Shown: positions 35,464 through 45,246, counted from the stretch's first letter. The stretch: DNA of 64,000 nucleotides from Vaginella massiliensis (GCF_900089075.1 NZ_LT593747.1:447238-511237); one strand, 5' to 3'. Notes: generated by a model not told the origin, from the sequence alone. A program made the numbers and translations.

Positions 35464-36276
35464 TTATTTTTCAATAACCCCTAAACGACGTAAAATTTTC
35501 AGATCGTATGGGTTTGGTTTATACTTCGCTTTTCTGATGAAATGGGTGAAATTCTCTAAAGTTCCAATCTGATAATTGACGCGTACAATTGGTTTTCCAT
35601 CTTCGAAGTGCGTAATCGGAATTTCGGATACACATCGGGCAATAATTTTTCCTTCTAAATTGATCAAGCCAAACTTTATCAAATGATAATCTGGCGTCCC
35701 GAAATAGGGATAACGCGCCAAAATATCCGGTCGTTCTACTTTGATTTTAGATTTTTGCCCCATAGTTAAAAGTCCGTCCCCTATCGACATCAAATATTCC
35801 CATTCAAAAGGCATTATTTGTTGGTTTTGTTTGTTGATCGCTCCCCACTTTTGATTTTTCATCACGCCTGCATGTCCAAAACGAAAATCTGAACAGCCAT
35901 CGTATTCTACCGGAATTACGATTTCGTTCGATTTGTTGATGAATCCCCATTTATCGCCAATTTTCACTGCGCATAAATCATCTATAAAGTCAGAGGTCAA
36001 ATCATATTCCAACGGAATTACGATTTCTTCTTTGGCATTTACAAATCCCCATTTTCCGTCTTTCGTTACGCTGTAATTGCCCTCGAACGCAGGCACAATC
36101 TTATCATAGCTAAGGCTGAGAATCACTTCGCCTTCTTGGTTGATAAGACCGTATTTCTGATCTTTACTCACCAATCCATGCCCATTTCTATCGAATACCG
36201 TGATCTGATGCCAAGCGGTATTTTCGTCGTGCATCGTTGCATTGAACTGGTCTACTTCATTTGGTTTTAACTTCAT
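35464..36276 (-). CDS. WG-repeat protein
   Basis: This 270-residue protein with WG-type repeats shows five or so units, such as YGLINQEGEVILSLSYDKI, WGFVNAKEEIVIPLEYD, WGFINKSNEIVIPVEYDG and WGAINKQNQQIMPFEWEY. WG repeats form beta-rich modules of unknown function, usually binding other proteins. There is no signal peptide. I choose ATG 36276 because a TATCTTTG box (36310-36303) overlaps the TTG start of a ten-residue extension. It precedes menB by 6 bases. Confidence 0.85.
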   Translation of the reverse strand: MKLKPNEVDQFNATMHDENTAWHQITVFDRNGHGLVSKDQKYGLINQEGEVILSLSYDKIVPAFEGNYSVTKDGKWGFVNAKEEIVIPLEYDLTSDFIDDLCAVKIGDKWGFINKSNEIVIPVEYDGCSDFRFGHAGVMKNQKWGAINKQNQQIMPFEWEYLMSIGDGLLTMGQKSKIKVERPDILARYPYFGTPDYHLIKFGLINLEGKIIARCVSEIPITHFEDGKPIVRVNYQIGTLENFTHFIRKAKYKPNPYDLKILRRLGVIEK

Positions 36277-36314
36277 TGTTTTTCTTCCATTTGATTGAAT
36301 TGTCAAAGATATAA

Positions 36315-37805
36315 TTATTTTATTTTCGATAGAATAATTGCTTGCTTCAATATGGCAACTATTTCTTGTATTTCGTCCAAATTTGTATGTCCGAAACCTA
36401 TTCTCATCGCCGAAATATGCTGATTCTGATAAAGGATATGCTGTGGTATGAACAATTTCAGGGCTTTGGCATTTTGTTTCAATTTCATCAGGTTGAGGTT
36501 GTTTTTAAATTCAATCCAAACGGCTAAACCTCCGCTTGGCAAAGTAAATTGCACTTCGTTTGATAATTCTTTTTTCAATGTTTTGGCCAAAAAATCTCTT
36601 CGTTCTTGGTAGATTTTATTAGCTTTTTTCAAATACCGATGAATATTGCCCTCTTCAATAAGTTCGCCCAAAACCTGTTCCATGAGTACATCTCCTTGCC
36701 TATCCAAGATATTGAGGTATTTTTTGGTTTCTAAAATAAAATCTTCTGGCGCAACTAAAAATCCGGTTCTGAAACCTGGCGCCAATGATTTACCAAAAGA
36801 ACCGATGTAGATTACTCGTCCAAGCTGGTCGGCACTTGCCAAAGGCAAAAGTGGATGGCGATCGAAATGAAAATCATAATCGAAATCGTCTTCTAAGATT
36901 ACAAAACCATATTTTTCTGCCAATTCGAGCAAGGCAATTCTTCGAGCAGCACTCAAGGTCACGGTTGTAGGATAATGGTGATGTGGCGTAAGATACAGCA
37001 TTCTTACCTTTTGACGCTCGCAAATTATTCGCAAAGCGTCCACATCCAAACCTTCTTCGTCTACTGGAACGGTGAGTACATTAGCTCCTTTTTGATTGAA
37101 AATCATATTCGGAACATAGTAACTTAACGCGGCAACGACCACCACATCTTTGGGTTTGAGGATGATTTCGGTTGCAATATAAATACACATTTCCAAGCTC
37201 CGGGTAACGGTAATTTGGTTAGATGAAACATGCAAGCCTCGCGAAAGATTCAGAAAATTGCTTAGATTTTTCCTGAAATAAAGATTGCCGTTGAGCGAGG
37301 TTTGAGCAAAGGACGAGCGATTGGTTTTTCTATTCAGATTCGAAGAATACAAACGCGAAGACAATGCAACTTCAGTCAGTCGAATATCGGGTATGCCATC
37401 GTTGATGCTCAAAAGGTTTTCTTCGTTTTCTGAAGGAAAATCTAATACATTCGATTTTTCGAACTCGAAACCACATTGCGTGGCATAGAGTTGTAAGGAA
37501 GCATTTTTGGGTCGAAATCGTTTTTTTTCTTTTTCAGATTTAGTCAGGATAAAACATCCTATATTCGGAATTTTTTCGATCCATCCTTGCGCTTCCAATT
37601 CGTCATAAGCCTTCACAATAGTATTTCTATGCACCGCGAGCTTTTTACTCATTTCTCGGGTTCCAGGCAAACGATTACCGTGCAACAAAAACTGTCGCTG
37701 AATGGCATTGATCAGTTGATTGGCGATTTGCAAATATATTGGAGTCTTGCTTGCCAAATCAATTTGCACTAACGATTGTATCGGAATTTCTACCGGACTA
37801 CTCAT
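36315..37805 (-). CDS. MocR/PdxR-type regulator (GntR DNA-binding plus aminotransferase domain)
   Basis: This 496-residue two-domain regulator has an N-terminal GntR winged helix (IYLQIANQLINAIQRQ, LPGTREMSKKLAVHRNTIVK) and a C-terminal fold type I aminotransferase domain. PLP-binding features are YLTPHHHYPTTVT, ILEDDFDYDFHFD and the Schiff-base lysine in IYIGSFGKSLAPGFRTGF. MocR proteins sense PLP or amino compounds and often control a divergent gene. Here that would be the TonB receptor starting 70 bases away. The target is inference. Confidence 0.93.
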   Translation of the reverse strand: MSSPVEIPIQSLVQIDLASKTPIYLQIANQLINAIQRQFLLHGNRLPGTREMSKKLAVHRNTIVKAYDELEAQGWIEKIPNIGCFILTKSEKEKKRFRPKNASLQLYATQCGFEFEKSNVLDFPSENEENLLSINDGIPDIRLTEVALSSRLYSSNLNRKTNRSSFAQTSLNGNLYFRKNLSNFLNLSRGLHVSSNQITVTRSLEMCIYIATEIILKPKDVVVVAALSYYVPNMIFNQKGANVLTVPVDEEGLDVDALRIICERQKVRMLYLTPHHHYPTTVTLSAARRIALLELAEKYGFVILEDDFDYDFHFDRHPLLPLASADQLGRVIYIGSFGKSLAPGFRTGFLVAPEDFILETKKYLNILDRQGDVLMEQVLGELIEEGNIHRYLKKANKIYQERRDFLAKTLKKELSNEVQFTLPSGGLAVWIEFKNNLNLMKLKQNAKALKLFIPQHILYQNQHISAMRIGFGHTNLDEIQEIVAILKQAIILSKIK

Positions 37806-37845
37806 AATCTATAAACTGGCACCTTTCAATAGTACGGCAAGATAG

Positions 37846-37853
37846 TATTTTTG
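37846..37853 (+). promoter_or_regulatory. -7 box of the TonB-receptor gene
   Basis: TATTTTTG (37846-37853) is followed by about 22 bases to ATG 37876. It lies in the 70-base region shared with the MocR gene. The space is too short for a cobalamin riboswitch. Confidence 0.5.
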
Positions 37854-37875
37854 GCCCGAAAATTAATTATAGAAC

Positions 37876-39735
37876 ATGAGAAAAGTAGTTTGTACACTTA
37901 CAACACTTATGAGTGCGTTGGTTTTTGCTCAGTATACACAAGATACCATTCAGGTAAACGAAGTCACTGTCAACAGCAATCGATTCCATACGCCTTTGTC
38001 TAAAGAAAACCGCAATGTAAATGTCATTACCCGAACCGACATCGAGAAAATGCCAGCGCGAACGCTACAAGAAGTTTTACAATATGCCAATGGTGTAGAT
38101 CTTCGTCAACGTGGCGTTTTTGGTTCGCAAGCAGATATCAGCATCGACGGCGGAAGCTTCGAGCAAACTTTGGTTTTGGTAAACGGTGTGAAAATTTCTG
38201 ATCATCAGACAGCTCACAATACGCTCAATTTACCCCTACCAGTAGAAGCGATAGAGCAAATCGAAATCGTGAGAGGGCCTGCGGCTCGAGTTTACGGTAA
38301 TAATAGCCTTACGGGAGTTATCAACATCATTACCAGAAAACCTAAAAAATCTGGACTTTTCGTTCAAACGCATTTCGGTACTAATTTCAAGAAAAACGAA
38401 GAAAAAACATCAGAAAATTACCATCTGAGAGGCGTGCAATTGGGCGGAGCCATTTATCAAGACAAACATCAACATCTGTTGTTTGCTTCGCACGACAAAA
38501 GTAACGGGTATAGATACAACACCGCTTTCGAAAACAACAAAATATTCTACCAAAATCAAATCGAGTTGAATAGCGAAAACAAATTGCAAACCAGCTTGGG
38601 ATATGTAAAAAATGGGTTCGGGGCGAATGGTTTCTATGCGGCACCAGGCGATAAAGATTCAAAAGAATTTGTAGAAACTTTCTTGGCTGCCATCCAAACC
38701 CAGCATCAGCTAAACGATAGATTTACCTTGAAACCGCAAGTGTATTATCGTTACAATTTTGATGATTATCGCTACCTGAAACACAATCTCAACAGAGCAA
38801 GAAGCAAACACTATTCGAATGCGGGTGGTGCAGAAGTCAACGCCACTTACCTTTTGACTAAAGGAATGTTGGGATTTGGTGTAGAATATAGACACGAACA
38901 AATAAAATCTACGGCAATTGGCGATCACACCAGAGACAATTTTGGATTCTATGGAGAATATAAGGTAGATTGGACCGAAAGATTCAACACCAATATTGGT
39001 TTTTATACCAATTACAACAGCAGCTATGATTGGCAATTTTTCCCAGGGATAGACCTAAGTTATCAACTGGTTGACGGACTGAAATGGATAGGAAATCTAG
39101 GCAGTAGCCAGCGCATTCCGTCGTTCACCGATTTGTACCTAGATCAGCGACCAGGCAACATTGGAAATCCAGAAGTAGAACCCGAAAAAGCGTTTCAGGC
39201 AGAAACTGGTTTCAAATGGAACAAAAACGGTTTCAATGCAGAAGCTTTTTATTTTCATAGAAAGATAAACGATTTTATCGACTGGGTACGTCAAGATTCC
39301 AACGAGCCTTGGCAAGCCAATAATTTTGGTAATCTCCAAACCAATGGGGTAAACATCAGAACCAATTATGCGTGGCATTTTGCACAAAACAAATCATTGA
39401 ATTTTGGTCTGAGTTATTCCTACTTAGACAGTGAATTCACGCAGCTTGCCAACGAATATGCATCCAAATACAAAATAGAAAGCCTCAAACATCAGTTTAC
39501 AAATACTTTAAATTTTTCCATTATCGATTTCTCATTGGGCGTGACAAACCGTTATCATACACGCTACTCAGGAGACTCCTATTGGGTGACAGACGCCAGA
39601 ATGAGTTACCGTCTGAAAGATCTGACATTTTACTTAGACGGGCAAAACATTTTTGGTGCCGAATACCGCGAGGTTGGAGCTATTCCACTCCCGAGCCAAT
39701 GGTTTACAATCGGTGTAAAGTTTCTTAATTTTTGA
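37876..39735 (+). CDS. TonB-dependent outer membrane receptor (BtuB-like size)
   Basis: This 619-residue protein has a signal peptide (MRKVVCTLTTLMSALVFAQ), a TonB-box-like DTIQVNEVTVNSNR, a plug domain (MPARTLQEVLQYANGVDLRQ, IDGGSFEQTLVLVNGV, IEIVRGPAARVYGNNSLTGV) and a 22-strand barrel ending in Phe (KFLNF). Length and plug resemble vitamin B12/BtuB or heme-type receptors, but no substrate motif is diagnostic. It imports a scarce nutrient across the outer membrane. It diverges from the MocR regulator, which may control it. Confidence 0.92.
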   Translation: MRKVVCTLTTLMSALVFAQYTQDTIQVNEVTVNSNRFHTPLSKENRNVNVITRTDIEKMPARTLQEVLQYANGVDLRQRGVFGSQADISIDGGSFEQTLVLVNGVKISDHQTAHNTLNLPLPVEAIEQIEIVRGPAARVYGNNSLTGVINIITRKPKKSGLFVQTHFGTNFKKNEEKTSENYHLRGVQLGGAIYQDKHQHLLFASHDKSNGYRYNTAFENNKIFYQNQIELNSENKLQTSLGYVKNGFGANGFYAAPGDKDSKEFVETFLAAIQTQHQLNDRFTLKPQVYYRYNFDDYRYLKHNLNRARSKHYSNAGGAEVNATYLLTKGMLGFGVEYRHEQIKSTAIGDHTRDNFGFYGEYKVDWTERFNTNIGFYTNYNSSYDWQFFPGIDLSYQLVDGLKWIGNLGSSQRIPSFTDLYLDQRPGNIGNPEVEPEKAFQAETGFKWNKNGFNAEAFYFHRKINDFIDWVRQDSNEPWQANNFGNLQTNGVNIRTNYAWHFAQNKSLNFGLSYSYLDSEFTQLANEYASKYKIESLKHQFTNTLNFSIIDFSLGVTNRYHTRYSGDSYWVTDARMSYRLKDLTFYLDGQNIFGAEYREVGAIPLPSQWFTIGVKFLNF

Positions 39736-39767
39736 TAAAATGCCTAATAAAAAAATGAGAAACAGAA

Positions 39768-39796
39768 AAAACGTCTTGGCTATGCCAAGACGTTTT
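39768..39796. terminator. Bidirectional terminator
   Basis: AAAACGTCTTGGC / GCCAAGACGTTTT with loop TAT is a perfect 13-bp stem with A/T tracts on both sides. It serves the TonB receptor and the convergent small gene at 39826. Confidence 0.9.
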
Positions 39797-39825
39797 GTAT
39801 TTGAATAAAATAATAAGCTAATTCG

Positions 39826-40032
39826 TTATTTTTTGTACAATACCGTAACTCCTTCTTGATTTGGTAAAGTAGGTCTTACAGGCTGTGCGGTAACAATTCC
39901 TTTTTTCTCTTTTTTCACGTTGTCTAAGAAGAACGGAACCCAAGACAATGCCATGGTCGATAAAAAGATGATACCCCAAAAACCACATAGAGCAATGATC
40001 AAAAACACTAAAAATCCAAAAAACTGTATCAT
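39826..40032 (-). CDS. Small membrane protein of unknown function
   Basis: This 68-residue protein has one or two hydrophobic helices (FGFLVFLIIALCGFWGIIFL, then STMALSWVPFFL) followed by a basic stretch (NVKKEKKG) and a polar tail ending VTVLYKK. It reads toward the shared terminator. No family was recognised. Confidence 0.6.
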   Translation of the reverse strand: MIQFFGFLVFLIIALCGFWGIIFLSTMALSWVPFFLDNVKKEKKGIVTAQPVRPTLPNQEGVTVLYKK

Positions 40033-40121
40033 GATGACTTATTTTTACGTGAACAAATTTATAAAATTAATTTTTAAAGTAAAACTAATAATTATCACTT
40101 TCTAAAGAATTTTCAGTTTCA

Positions 40122-40129
40122 TAACTTTG
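40122..40129 (+). promoter_or_regulatory. -7 box of fumC
   Basis: TAACTTTG lies 36 bases before the ATG at 40166. No convincing -33 TTG was found. Confidence 0.45.
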
Positions 40130-40165
40130 TGTCAATTCATTAAAAACTAAAAAAAAATCAGAAAA

Positions 40166-41560
40166 ATGGAATATAGAATCGAGAAAGACACCATGGGAGA
40201 AGTAAAAGTTCCTGCCGATAAATATTGGGGTGCTCAAACCGAAAGATCAAGAAACAACTTCAAAATTGGACCTGCAGCATCGATGCCGCACGAAATCATC
40301 GAAGGCTTTGCTTACCTCAAAAAAGCTGCAGCTTATGCCAACGCAGAATTAGGCGTTCTTCCAGTAGAAAAACGAGACGCAATTGCTGCTGTATGTGACG
40401 AAATTTTAGCTGGGAAATTAGACGATCAATTTCCATTAGTTATCTGGCAAACCGGTTCTGGTACGCAATCTAACATGAATTTGAACGAAGTGATTGCAAA
40501 CCGCGCTCAGGTTTTAGCAGGTCAAAAAATAGGCGAAGGTGAACCTATTTTAAAAGCAAATGATGATGTAAACAAATCACAATCATCAAACGACACTTAC
40601 CCAACCGGAATGCACATTGCCGCCTACAAAGCAGTGGTCGAAATCACGATTCCGGGAGTTGAAAAATTAAGAGATACCTTGGCAAAAAAAGCCGAAGAAT
40701 TCAAAAAAGTTGTGAAAATTGGGCGTACCCATTTAATGGATGCAACCCCACTTACTTTAGGACAAGAAGTTTCGGGCTATGTTGCACAATTAAATCATGG
40801 TCTGAAAGCCTTGAAAAACACACTTCCACACCTGTCTGAATTGGCTTTGGGCGGAACTGCAGTGGGTACAGGATTGAACACACCAGACGGATACGATGTT
40901 TTGGTAGCCAAATATATAGCCGATTTTACGGGGCATCCGTTTGTAACGGCAGAAAATAAATTTGAAGCCTTGGCTGCTCACGATGCTATTGTAGAATCGC
41001 ATGGCGCATTGAAACAATTGGCTGTTTCGTTGAACAAAATCGCCAACGACATCCGCATGTTAGCTTCTGGACCTCGTTCGGGAATCGGAGAAATTTTTAT
41101 TCCAGAAAACGAACCAGGTTCATCGATTATGCCAGGAAAGGTAAATCCGACCCAATGCGAGGCCTTGACCATGGTGGCGGCACAAGTAATGGGGAACGAT
41201 GTCGCGATTACGATTGGTGGTACACAAGGGCATTATGAGTTAAACGTTTTCAAACCGTTGATGGCTGCAAACTTCTTACAATCTGCGCGTCTTATTGGAG
41301 ATGCTTGCGTTTCGTTTGATGAACACTGCGCTCGAGGAATCGAGCCGAACTATACAAGAATTAAAGAATTGGTAGACAATTCGCTCATGTTGGTTACGGC
41401 ATTGAACACCAAAATAGGTTATTACAAAGCTGCAGAAATTGCACAAACTGCTCATAAAAATAATGCAACCCTTAGAGAAACGGCGATTGCATTGGGCTAT
41501 GTAACAGCTGAAGATTTCGACGCTTGGGTGAAGCCAGAAGATATGGTAGGTAAAATTTAA
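40166..41560 (+). CDS. fumC: Class II fumarate hydratase
   Basis: This 464-residue aspartase/fumarase-superfamily enzyme interconverts fumarate and malate in the citric acid cycle. Key blocks are [50 protein letters not shown] (catalytic region) and the signature [15 protein letters not shown] (about 311-325). Length and all blocks are complete. It is a single gene closed by a perfect terminator at 41576. Confidence 0.97.
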   Translation: MEYRIEKDTMGEVKVPADKYWGAQTERSRNNFKIGPAASMPHEIIEGFAYLKKAAAYANAELGVLPVEKRDAIAAVCDEILAGKLDDQFPLVIWQTGSGTQSNMNLNEVIANRAQVLAGQKIGEGEPILKANDDVNKSQSSNDTYPTGMHIAAYKAVVEITIPGVEKLRDTLAKKAEEFKKVVKIGRTHLMDATPLTLGQEVSGYVAQLNHGLKALKNTLPHLSELALGGTAVGTGLNTPDGYDVLVAKYIADFTGHPFVTAENKFEALAAHDAIVESHGALKQLAVSLNKIANDIRMLASGPRSGIGEIFIPENEPGSSIMPGKVNPTQCEALTMVAAQVMGNDVAITIGGTQGHYELNVFKPLMAANFLQSARLIGDACVSFDEHCARGIEPNYTRIKELVDNSLMLVTALNTKIGYYKAAEIAQTAHKNNATLRETAIALGYVTAEDFDAWVKPEDMVGKI

Positions 41561-41575
41561 TAGTATTATTAGAGT

Positions 41576-41605
41576 AAAAAATCCGCTCAATTGAGCGGAT
41601 TTTTT
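41576..41605. terminator. Perfect palindromic terminator after fumC
   Basis: AAAAAATCCGCTCAA / TTGAGCGGATTTTTT is a 30-base perfect palindrome. It can end fumC and the convergent DUF1232 gene. Confidence 0.9.
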
Positions 41606-41640
41606 ATACAATTCCAACCTCTACCGATTGGCTTTTTTTA

Positions 41641-41994
41641 TTATTCGATAATCTTCGCGTCTTCCACATCTGCATATCGGGCTTGGGTCATTTCCCAATT
41701 GAGGTATTTCATAATTTCTTTGTTAAAATATTTGAAACCGAACATCAAAATACCTAAATCATCAATCAAACCGAAAGGTCCCAACAACATTTCGGGTAGA
41801 AAATCTATCGGAGAAATAAGATAAAGCAACACAAAGGCAGTAATCATCAAATTGGACCAACTAGGATTGTAGTTGCCTTTTGCAACGTGACCTGCCATAC
41901 GAAAAGCTGCTCTCACTTTGTTTACAAAAGATTTGTCTTGTTTGGCTTGCATTGCTGCTGCTCCTGCTAATTTGAAAAATTTTGTTTTGTTCAT
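41641..41994 (-). CDS. DUF1232/YkvA-family membrane protein
   Basis: This 117-residue protein carries the DUF1232 core: VLLYLISPIDFLPEMLLGPF, then LIDDLGILMFGFKYFNKEI (about 56-92). The SPIDFLPE and DDL motifs are diagnostic. The family is small membrane-associated proteins of unknown function. It converges on fumC. Confidence 0.88.
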   Translation of the reverse strand: MNKTKFFKLAGAAAMQAKQDKSFVNKVRAAFRMAGHVAKGNYNPSWSNLMITAFVLLYLISPIDFLPEMLLGPFGLIDDLGILMFGFKYFNKEIMKYLNWEMTQARYADVEDAKIIE

Positions 41995-42068
41995 TTTCAG
42001 TTAAAAAGAATTAAATCTTCTGTATAATATTCAATTCACGTGCCAAGAAATAAATCTGTCAGTTCTAA

Positions 42069-42287
42069 TTATTTATCACCTTCTTGAAGTTTTTTTTCTA
42101 TACAAAAAATCCATTCGGTTTTACGGTTATAAAACTCCTCTTCTGCCATCATACGATAGACTTTTTTTGTTTCCTCGTACTTTTCTTTATCCATTGTTTC
42201 GGGGTTGAACGCAGGTAATTGTTGGACCTCGACAACTATTTTGGTCGAGTGACCTTTGTAATGTAATTCTTTTTCTATTTTTTCCAT
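42069..42287 (-). CDS. Small uncharacterised protein
   Basis: This 72-residue charged protein (MEKIEKELHYKGHSTKIVVE...KTEWIFCIEKKLQEGDK) has an alternating strand-helix pattern but no recognisable domain. It is divergent from the SUI1 gene with about 100 bases between them. The codon pattern is consistent with coding. Confidence 0.55.
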   Translation of the reverse strand: MEKIEKELHYKGHSTKIVVEVQQLPAFNPETMDKEKYEETKKVYRMMAEEEFYNRKTEWIFCIEKKLQEGDK

Positions 42288-42388
42288 GCCATGACAAAAT
42301 TTCTATACAAATTTAGGATTAAATTAAGACGACGCAGCCAGATTGTTTTGTAATTTTACCAACCAAGTTTTTGACAATATTTTTCTTT

Positions 42389-42718
42389 ATGGATTTGCAA
42401 GACCAATTACGAAATCTCTTTCCAGATCATCAGTTTTCGGAAGAAACAACAGAAGAAACAAGCGAACATCAACTTTGGATGCAAGACGAGCCACTGAGTT
42501 GTAAATACGAAAAGCGAAAAGGTAAACCAATTACCATCATCGATGGCTACACTGGTGCAGATGAAGACTTCAAACAATTGGCAAAAGAAATCAAAACCTT
42601 TCTTGGTGTTGGAGGAAGTTTTAAGGATGATCAGATCATTATCCAAGGAGATTATCGTGACAAAATCATGAACATGTTGAAAGAGAAAGGTTTCAAGGTG
42701 AAAAGAGTTGGGGGATAA
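42389..42718 (+). CDS. SUI1/YciH-family translation factor-like protein
   Basis: This 109-residue protein has an SUI1 (eIF1-like) fold: CKYEKRKGKPITIIDGYTGA, then LAKEIKTFLGVGGSFKDDQI, and IIQGDYRDKIMNMLKEKGFKV. The G-GG-KD and IQGD signature is clear. Bacterial YciH-type proteins bind the 30S subunit and may affect start-site fidelity. I choose ATG 42389 (MDLQDQLRNLF) over an upstream start at 42371. It precedes a nucleoside phosphorylase by 38 bases. Confidence 0.92.
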   Translation: MDLQDQLRNLFPDHQFSEETTEETSEHQLWMQDEPLSCKYEKRKGKPITIIDGYTGADEDFKQLAKEIKTFLGVGGSFKDDQIIIQGDYRDKIMNMLKEKGFKVKRVGG

Positions 42719-42756
42719 ATTGTAAATTAGTTGTTTATTATAATTTGTATTTGAAA

Positions 42757-43632
42757 ATGAGTAAAGCATCTTCAGAATTAATTTTAAATCCAGATGGTAG
42801 CATTTACCATTGTAATATAAAACCAGAACATTTGGCAGATTTGGTTATCACGGTGGGCGATCCGAATCGGGTAGCCAGAGTTTCTCAACACTTCGATACC
42901 ATCGAACATAAAGCATCTAAAAGAGAAATCATTTCGCATACTGGGACTTATAAAGGAAAGCGCATGACGGTGATTTCTACTGGTATGGGAACAGATAATA
43001 TCGATATTGTTTTATCGGAATTGGACGCCTTAGCCAATATCGATTTGCAACGTGGCGAAGAAAAAGAAGAATTTAGAAAACTTTCGATTGTAAGAATCGG
43101 TACTTCGGGTGCGCTGCAAGAAGACATTCCGGTAGATTCTTATGTGATTGGATCGCATGGATTGGGCTTAGACGGTTTGTTGCATTATTATGTTGGTAGT
43201 GAAAAAGTGATGAATCCTGCAATCGAAGATGCCTTTATACAACATGTAGATTGGTCTCCCAACAAGGCAAGACCGTATGTTGTAGAAGGCTCAACTTCTT
43301 TATTCGATTTGTTGTCATCAGATCAGACGCATCATGGTATCACGGCGACCGCTTGTGGTTTTTATGGACCGCAAGGAAGATATTTGCGCCTAGAACCAAA
43401 TCCAGCTGATATAAACGAAAGGCTTACCACCTTCAGCCATGGAGATTTTAGAATTTCTAATTTCGAAATGGAAACTTCTGCTATTTATGGTTTAGCCAAA
43501 ATGATGGGACACGAAGCCTTGTCGATCAATGCCATTGTTGCCAACCGTATAAGAGGCGAATTTTCTAAAGATACCTACGCAACCATAGACCAAATGATTG
43601 TCTATGCGTTAGAAAAATTAGCAAAATTATAA
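42757..43632 (+). CDS. Nucleoside phosphorylase (uridine phosphorylase-like)
   Basis: This 291-residue PNP/UDP-family enzyme has phosphate-binding VITVGDPNRVARVSQHFD, then VISTGMGTDNIDIVLSELDAL, VRIGTSGALQEDIPVDSYVIGS, and FEMETSAIYGLAKMMGHEAL with the conserved Glu-Met-Glu. It cleaves a nucleoside with phosphate for salvage. Start is ATG 42757 (MSKASSELILN). The uridine assignment is by overall pattern and not certain. Terminator at 43637. Confidence 0.88.
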   Translation: MSKASSELILNPDGSIYHCNIKPEHLADLVITVGDPNRVARVSQHFDTIEHKASKREIISHTGTYKGKRMTVISTGMGTDNIDIVLSELDALANIDLQRGEEKEEFRKLSIVRIGTSGALQEDIPVDSYVIGSHGLGLDGLLHYYVGSEKVMNPAIEDAFIQHVDWSPNKARPYVVEGSTSLFDLLSSDQTHHGITATACGFYGPQGRYLRLEPNPADINERLTTFSHGDFRISNFEMETSAIYGLAKMMGHEALSINAIVANRIRGEFSKDTYATIDQMIVYALEKLAKL

Positions 43633-43636
43633 TGCC

Positions 43637-43663
43637 AACCGATACAGTAAGTATCGGTTTTTT
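43637..43663 (+). terminator. Terminator after the nucleoside phosphorylase
   Basis: AACCGATAC / GTATCGGTT, loop AGTAA, then T-tract. Confidence 0.85.
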
Positions 43664-43678
43664 AATGTTGTTTGAATC

Positions 43679-44872
43679 ATGCCTCGAGTTATCGAAAAAC
43701 CTAAATTATGGACAAGCAGTTTTATCTTTGCTTGTATAGCTAATTTATTAACGGGGGTAGCTTTTTACCAAATCAGTGTTACGCTTCCTTTTTATATTTT
43801 AGAACATTTTCATGTTGACAAAGCCAAGATGTCGTATATTTTGTCGTCTTACGTTTTGGCAGCTCTTTTCATCCGATTTTTTTCGGGTTTTATCGTCGAT
43901 AATTTTTCGCGCAAAAAGGTGTATTTAATTTCTTTTATTGCCTTTGTCTCGCTATTTTTCGGTTATACCATTGCCTCTAGTATTGTATTTCTTTTTGTCT
44001 TACGATTTTTTCATGGGCTCACTTGGGGAATGATCACCACGTCTAGCAATACGCTTGCGATAGATTTATTGCCCTCTAAAAGACGAGGAGAAGGCATCGG
44101 ATATTATGGTCTGATGTCTACATTAGCCATGTCTGTTGGACCAATTTGCGGAATGTATATTTACGAAAAATATCCGTTCAATTACATCTTTTATTCTGCA
44201 CTTATTTTCGGTTTTGTAGGAGTTATATGTGCTATTTTCATCAAAAATCCCGAAAAAGAAAAGAAATTATCACCTGATAAAAAGAATCGAACTCCCCTTA
44301 CACTCGATCGTTTTATTTTGTTGAGCGCTATTCCTTTGGCTGTCAATGTATTGCTGTTAGAGGTGATTTATGGTGCTTTGTACACCTTCGGAGTGATGTA
44401 TGGAAAGGAAATCAACATACCTGGAGCCAGCTATATGTTTTTGAGTATCGCGATTGGAATTGGTCTTTCTAGGGTTTTCAGTGGGCAGTTGATCGATAGA
44501 GGTTGGATAAATGAAGTAAACCTGACTGGAGTAACCCTCATTGCTTTGGGATTTTTCTTTATCGCTTATCCCGTTTTAGACTGGCTTTATTTTTTCGGGG
44601 CGTTTATCATCGGATTGGGTTTTGGTGTTTCGATTCCCGCTTTTCAGACGCAATTCATGAACATGACGACGGCAGATAAAAGAGGCTCTGCGAATTCAAC
44701 ATTTTTTATTGCTATTGATCTCGGAATTGGTATCGGTATGGTTGCATCAGGAAGTATCGCTACGATTTTTGGATTTCAGAAACTATTTTTGTTTTCTGGG
44801 ATTTTGGGACTCATCGCTATTGCCTACTATTATTTCATCGCGATAAAAACATACAATAGCCGTAGACTTTAG
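43679..44872 (+). CDS. MFS transporter
   Basis: This 397-residue protein has twelve predicted membrane helices. The motif A region RFFSGFIVDNFSRKKVYLIS (about 61-80) and the second-half counterpart RVFSGQLIDRGWINEV confirm MFS membership. The GITTSSNTLAIDLLPSKRRGEGIGYYG segment is typical of drug/sugar-efflux type exporters. Substrate unknown. It begins 16 bases after the upstream terminator, so its promoter must overlap the terminator. Confidence 0.88.
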   Translation: MPRVIEKPKLWTSSFIFACIANLLTGVAFYQISVTLPFYILEHFHVDKAKMSYILSSYVLAALFIRFFSGFIVDNFSRKKVYLISFIAFVSLFFGYTIASSIVFLFVLRFFHGLTWGMITTSSNTLAIDLLPSKRRGEGIGYYGLMSTLAMSVGPICGMYIYEKYPFNYIFYSALIFGFVGVICAIFIKNPEKEKKLSPDKKNRTPLTLDRFILLSAIPLAVNVLLLEVIYGALYTFGVMYGKEINIPGASYMFLSIAIGIGLSRVFSGQLIDRGWINEVNLTGVTLIALGFFFIAYPVLDWLYFFGAFIIGLGFGVSIPAFQTQFMNMTTADKRGSANSTFFIAIDLGIGIGMVASGSIATIFGFQKLFLFSGILGLIAIAYYYFIAIKTYNSRRL

Positions 44873-44882
44873 GGCGAGAACA

Positions 44883-44910
44883 AAAAAACTGGTATTGCTA
44901 CCAGTTTTTT
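44883..44910 (+). terminator. Terminator after the MFS gene
   Basis: AAAAAACTGGTA / TACCAGTTTTTT with loop TTGC, perfect. Confidence 0.9.
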
Positions 44911-44958
44911 GATCTTAATCAATTAAAATCAAAGAATTGTAAAAAAAGAATAGAGAAA

Positions 44959-45246
44959 TTAATCCATATAGTTAATCTGATTTAAACTTTGAACTTTATT
45001 GTTATGTCTTGAAATGAGGAAATAAGTCAAGATTAAATATACAGGCCACAAAACCACTAATGCAACTCCTGCTGTATAGAAAGCCGCAAAAATCGTAAAT
45101 AGCAATAAAACTATCCCAAGCGGAACAGCGTAATACATCAAGCCTAATGGCCCGAAGAGCAAGGTAAACAACAAGGCGCTTCCCATGTTTTTGTGTTCGA
45201 GAATCTTAGGCTCCTTTTTACTCGATTTTGTCTTAATTTCTCTCAT
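44959..45246 (-). CDS. Small membrane protein of unknown function
   Basis: This 95-residue protein has a basic N-terminal 20 residues followed by two or three hydrophobic helices (ALLFTLLFGPLGLMYYAV, GIVLLLFTIFAAFYTAGVAL, VVLWPVYLILTYFLIS). Only that layout can be stated. Between it and the subtilase lie 214 AT-rich bases with just the terminator at 45413. Confidence 0.6.
   Translation of the reverse strand: MREIKTKSSKKEPKILEHKNMGSALLFTLLFGPLGLMYYAVPLGIVLLLFTIFAAFYTAGVALVVLWPVYLILTYFLISRHNNKVQSLNQINYMD

Noticed and set aside
37806-37875. Cobalamin riboswitch for the BtuB-like receptor
   Set aside because: The space is only 70 bases and shared with a divergent gene, whereas the riboswitch needs about 200.
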